In this document: one piece after another, positions 5,248 through 6,809 of the stretch
Position numbering within the stretch: the first letter of the stretch is position 1
How the letters are laid out: the number at the start of each line of letters is the position of its first letter
From: Oligoflexia bacterium
Lineage (GTDB): Bacteria > Bdellovibrionota > UBA1018
Assembly (NCBI GenBank): GCA_903928955.1
Contig: CAIYTD010000137.1
Location: 1-6,809 of the forward strand
DNA length: 6,809 bases
Reading direction: 5' to 3'
Notes under the pieces: generated by a model
The model's input: only the letters and a program-made list of their open reading frames with translations
The model's database searches: none
What the model was told of the DNA's origin: nothing
Made by a program: the position numbers and the translations under genes

Positions 5248-5892
5248 CTAAAGTACAAACGATAAAGTGGGTTTCTGATTCCAATACTCTAATTCGAACT
5301 CGTTTTTTATGTAAACAAGTTTACAAATGTTTCCTGTTTTTACTTTAAAAGTTCCGCATTTTTTTCGTTTCTCCCATTCTTCAGTTATTAAGCTCAAAAA
5401 AAATCTCAATCTCCCGTTACTAGTAACCACAAGTATGGTTTCATTATTGCGGTAGGTTTGAATGAGATCTCTCACAAATGCGTGCACCTCTTGCTTTAAA
5501 GCGCGCTCTGAGCTCCCCCAATTCCCACTCTCCGGCCAGACAGAATGTTCCATCCAGTTATGGACTACCTGCTGGCCAAAACGCTGGGTCACTTCTAAAT
5601 GAGTCAAACCTGACCATTCCCCGTAGTCGATTTCATTTAACCGAAAATCAATCTGAGCTTGTAAATTCAAGCACAATTTTTTGATAATGATACTAGAATA
5701 CTGGACTGTTCTCTGCAAAGGTCCACAAAAAATTTTATCCAGAGCAACCCCATTGAACTGGAGCACATCAGCAAATAACTCAGCCTGCTCAATCCCCTGA
5801 GCCACTAAGGGAAAATCGTTTTTTGAACCCGCCCAAACAACTGGATCATTCGGATCAAACGTATTGCCATGCCTGGAAAGGATCAGTTTCAC
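5248..5892 (-). CDS. Histidine phosphatase superfamily (phosphoglycerate-mutase-like) protein, 214 aa
   Basis: The N-terminal SRHGNT (6-11) is the RHG signature with the phospho-accepting H8 and R7. R61 in GPLQRT and E87 in NEIDYGEWSG match the further phosphate-binding Arg and the proton-donor Glu. The second catalytic His, normally in a VVTHGG- or VSHG-like motif, is replaced: the strand reads VVTSNGRLRF, with Ser158. An insertion after the RHG motif (DPNDPVVWAGSKND) also departs from the classical mutases. It is therefore a phosphatase-like variant, not glycolytic mutase; substrate unknown. The start is GTG 5892, overlapping the kdsB stop as GTGA, with AAGGAG (5900-5905) 7 bases upstream, so translation is coupled to kdsB. 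That tie suggests a role in Kdo-type sugar or envelope metabolism, for example dephosphorylating an intermediate, but this is inference. It converges on the carboxypeptidase gene with 15 bp between stops. Confidence 0.85.
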   Translation of the reverse strand: MKLILSRHGNTFDPNDPVVWAGSKNDFPLVAQGIEQAELFADVLQFNGVALDKIFCGPLQRTVQYSSIIIKKLCLNLQAQIDFRLNEIDYGEWSGLTHLEVTQRFGQQVVHNWMEHSVWPESGNWGSSERALKQEVHAFVRDLIQTYRNNETILVVTSNGRLRFFLSLITEEWEKRKKCGTFKVKTGNICKLVYIKNEFELEYWNQKPTLSFVL

Positions 5893-6671
5893 ACGAGCTC
5901 TCCTTCTCTTCTAATAATACTCTCTGCAATAGCAATATCTTCAAAATGATCAATAGACCAGTGAGTTCTACCCCGGTAATCCACCGGAACCACTCGAATC
6001 GGAATGCCGTTCTCCAATGCTCGAAGTTGTTCTAATTTTTCCGTATCTTCGAGCGGAGTAGGCTTCAATTGAGTGAAAGCCTTCAATGCTCCATAGCGAT
6101 AAGCATAGAGTCCAATATGCCGATAGACTGGCACGCTTTCACCTTTCCATTCCCTCACACAAGGAATCAACCCTTTGGAAAAATACAGTGCATTGAATTG
6201 AAGGTCAAAAACAACGAGAGTTCCGCTTGTCCGCCCACTCGCTTTTAATCTTACATACTCTTCATATTGATCCCGACTTAAAAGAGTAGCAGGAGTCGCG
6301 ATTTGCACATCCGAATGATTCTGAATATTGTCCAGCACCGCTTGGATCACCCAGGGCGGAGTCAGTACCGCATCACCTTGAAGATTGATCACAATTTCGG
6401 GTGGGTTTTCTAAAGATTGAATGGCCTGATAAACGCGTTCGCTTCCGTTGATACAGTTTTCCGAAGTCATCAAGACTTGAGCTCCAAATCCAAGAGCCTG
6501 ACGAGAAATCCGATCATCATCCGTAGCAACCCAAACCTCATCTACTTTTTTTACAGCTTTTGCAATGAGCCAAGTCCGATAAAGGAGTTCTTTACCCTGA
6601 ATTTTAGCCAAAGGCTTACCTGGAAAGCGCGTTGAGCCATATCTTGCAGGAATAACGATAACTACACTCAT
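5889..6671 (-). CDS. kdsB: 3-deoxy-manno-octulosonate cytidylyltransferase (CMP-Kdo synthetase), 260 aa
   Basis: KdsB activates Kdo with CTP to give CMP-Kdo and pyrophosphate in the cytoplasm, for transfer to lipid A or, in some bacteria, capsule. Features in order: nucleotide-binding IPARYGSTRFPGKPL (7-21), VATDDDRI (48-55), NGSERV (75-80) where typical enzymes have SGTDR, NLQGD (96-100) with the metal-binding D100 kept but Ala next where QGDEP is usual, RHIGLYAYR (184-192), EKLEQLRALENGI (211-223), and a terminal D241 region (THWSIDHFED) fitting the second metal ligand. Length matches the family (about 250). These substitutions mark a divergent KdsB branch; a related 8-carbon ulosonic acid as substrate cannot be excluded. 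ATG 6671 follows GAAGGG (6679-6684) at 7 bases. It is the first gene of a two-gene unit with the histidine phosphatase, overlapping by 4 bp. Confidence 0.92.
   Translation of the reverse strand: MSVVIVIPARYGSTRFPGKPLAKIQGKELLYRTWLIAKAVKKVDEVWVATDDDRISRQALGFGAQVLMTSENCINGSERVYQAIQSLENPPEIVINLQGDAVLTPPWVIQAVLDNIQNHSDVQIATPATLLSRDQYEEYVRLKASGRTSGTLVVFDLQFNALYFSKGLIPCVREWKGESVPVYRHIGLYAYRYGALKAFTQLKPTPLEDTEKLEQLRALENGIPIRVVPVDYRGRTHWSIDHFEDIAIAESIIRREGELV
5900..5905 (-). promoter_or_regulatory. Ribosome binding site for the GTG-started phosphatase gene
   Basis: AAGGAG on the minus strand sits 7 bases before the GTG at 5892, inside the last codons of kdsB. Its strength and spacing support the unusual start codon and the coupled reading of the two genes. 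Confidence 0.75.
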
Positions 6672-6760
6672 AAGAATACCCTTCGGTTTTTGTTCAATAA
6701 ATGAAAATCAGGTATTTCTTCTACCTCAAATCTGAGCATAAGTGAAGACTATATCAGGTC

Positions 6761-6774
6761 ATTCTCTAGACAAT
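6761..6774. promoter_or_regulatory. Near-palindrome ATTCTCTAGACAAT upstream of kdsB
   Basis: Six of seven base pairs are symmetric around TCTAGA. One arm, AGACAAT, equals the half-site found upstream of the response regulator (3098-3104). It lies about 90 bp before the kdsB start in an AT-rich stretch (6672-6809) that should hold the operon's promoter. I see no firm -35/-10 pair there. A shared regulator is a hypothesis only. Confidence 0.25.
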
Positions 6775-6809
6775 ATTTATATAATAAAAAAATTCTACAA
6801 ATTGAGATC

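Noticed and set aside
5233..5250. Terminator between the convergent carboxypeptidase and phosphatase genes
   Set aside because: A run of seven T is present, but the only stem before it is 4 bp with a 2-base loop, too weak to call.
6706..6730. Leader hairpin (AGGTA/TACCT) upstream of kdsB as a riboswitch
   Set aside because: The stem is only 5 bp with a 7-base loop and resembles no known riboswitch class.
1..6809. CRISPR arrays, insertion sequences or transposase genes
   Set aside because: No regularly spaced direct repeats, terminal inverted repeats or transposase motifs were visible on either strand.

Overview
The window comes from a Gram-negative bacterium of moderate to low GC. Lines I counted by hand run from about 53-55% GC in the left part to 37-38% in parts of the middle. 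Evidence for a Gram-negative proteobacterium is a Kdo cytidylyltransferase (outer-membrane/capsule sugar activation), an NtrC-type sigma-54 activator, a PilZ (c-di-GMP receptor) protein and a CCA-encoding tRNA-Val. The exact taxon cannot be settled by eye. The KdsB and histidine-phosphatase pair resembles proteins I associate with alphaproteobacteria. The PilZ, sigma-54 regulator and glycosyltransferase set would also suit a Bdellovibrio-like lineage. The window begins and ends with GATC, so it could be a cloned restriction fragment.

Layout, left to right. A complete tRNA-Val(CAC) lies at 15-89 (+). A GT4-type glycosyltransferase is at 166-1152 (-); its start codon sits one base after a possible 10-codon leader ORF, and an inverted repeat covers its stop codon. 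From about 1187 to 1352 there is no gene, only a weak promoter candidate and an inverted repeat. At 1353-1586 (+) is the broken C-terminal half of a receiver domain. Facing it 7 bp away is an intact REC-AAA+-Fis sigma-54 response regulator (1594-3030, -). The 143-bp gap upstream of that regulator is dense in signal: a GG-N10-GC sigma-54 promoter candidate and several palindromes built from TTGTC/GACAA half-sites. A PilZ-domain protein follows (3174-3821, -). It is divergent, across only 61 bp, from a secreted serine carboxypeptidase of the S10 family (3883-5232, +), a family that is mainly eukaryotic. The right end holds a tightly coupled two-gene operon on the minus strand: a kdsB-like CMP-Kdo synthetase (5889-6671) followed, with a 4-bp overlap, by a histidine-phosphatase-family protein (5248-5892) whose second catalytic histidine position reads Ser.

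How the genes may work together. The glycosyltransferase and the kdsB/phosphatase pair point to surface polysaccharide or LPS assembly. The response regulator, the PilZ protein and the receiver remnant are signalling parts. The carboxypeptidase is an export-type degradative enzyme. No single gene set forms a recognised named system. The features most worth following are the putatively sigma-54-dependent, palindrome-rich regulator promoter, the non-canonical S10 active site, and the kdsB/variant-phosphatase pair. All functional assignments rest on motif reading; no database search was possible.
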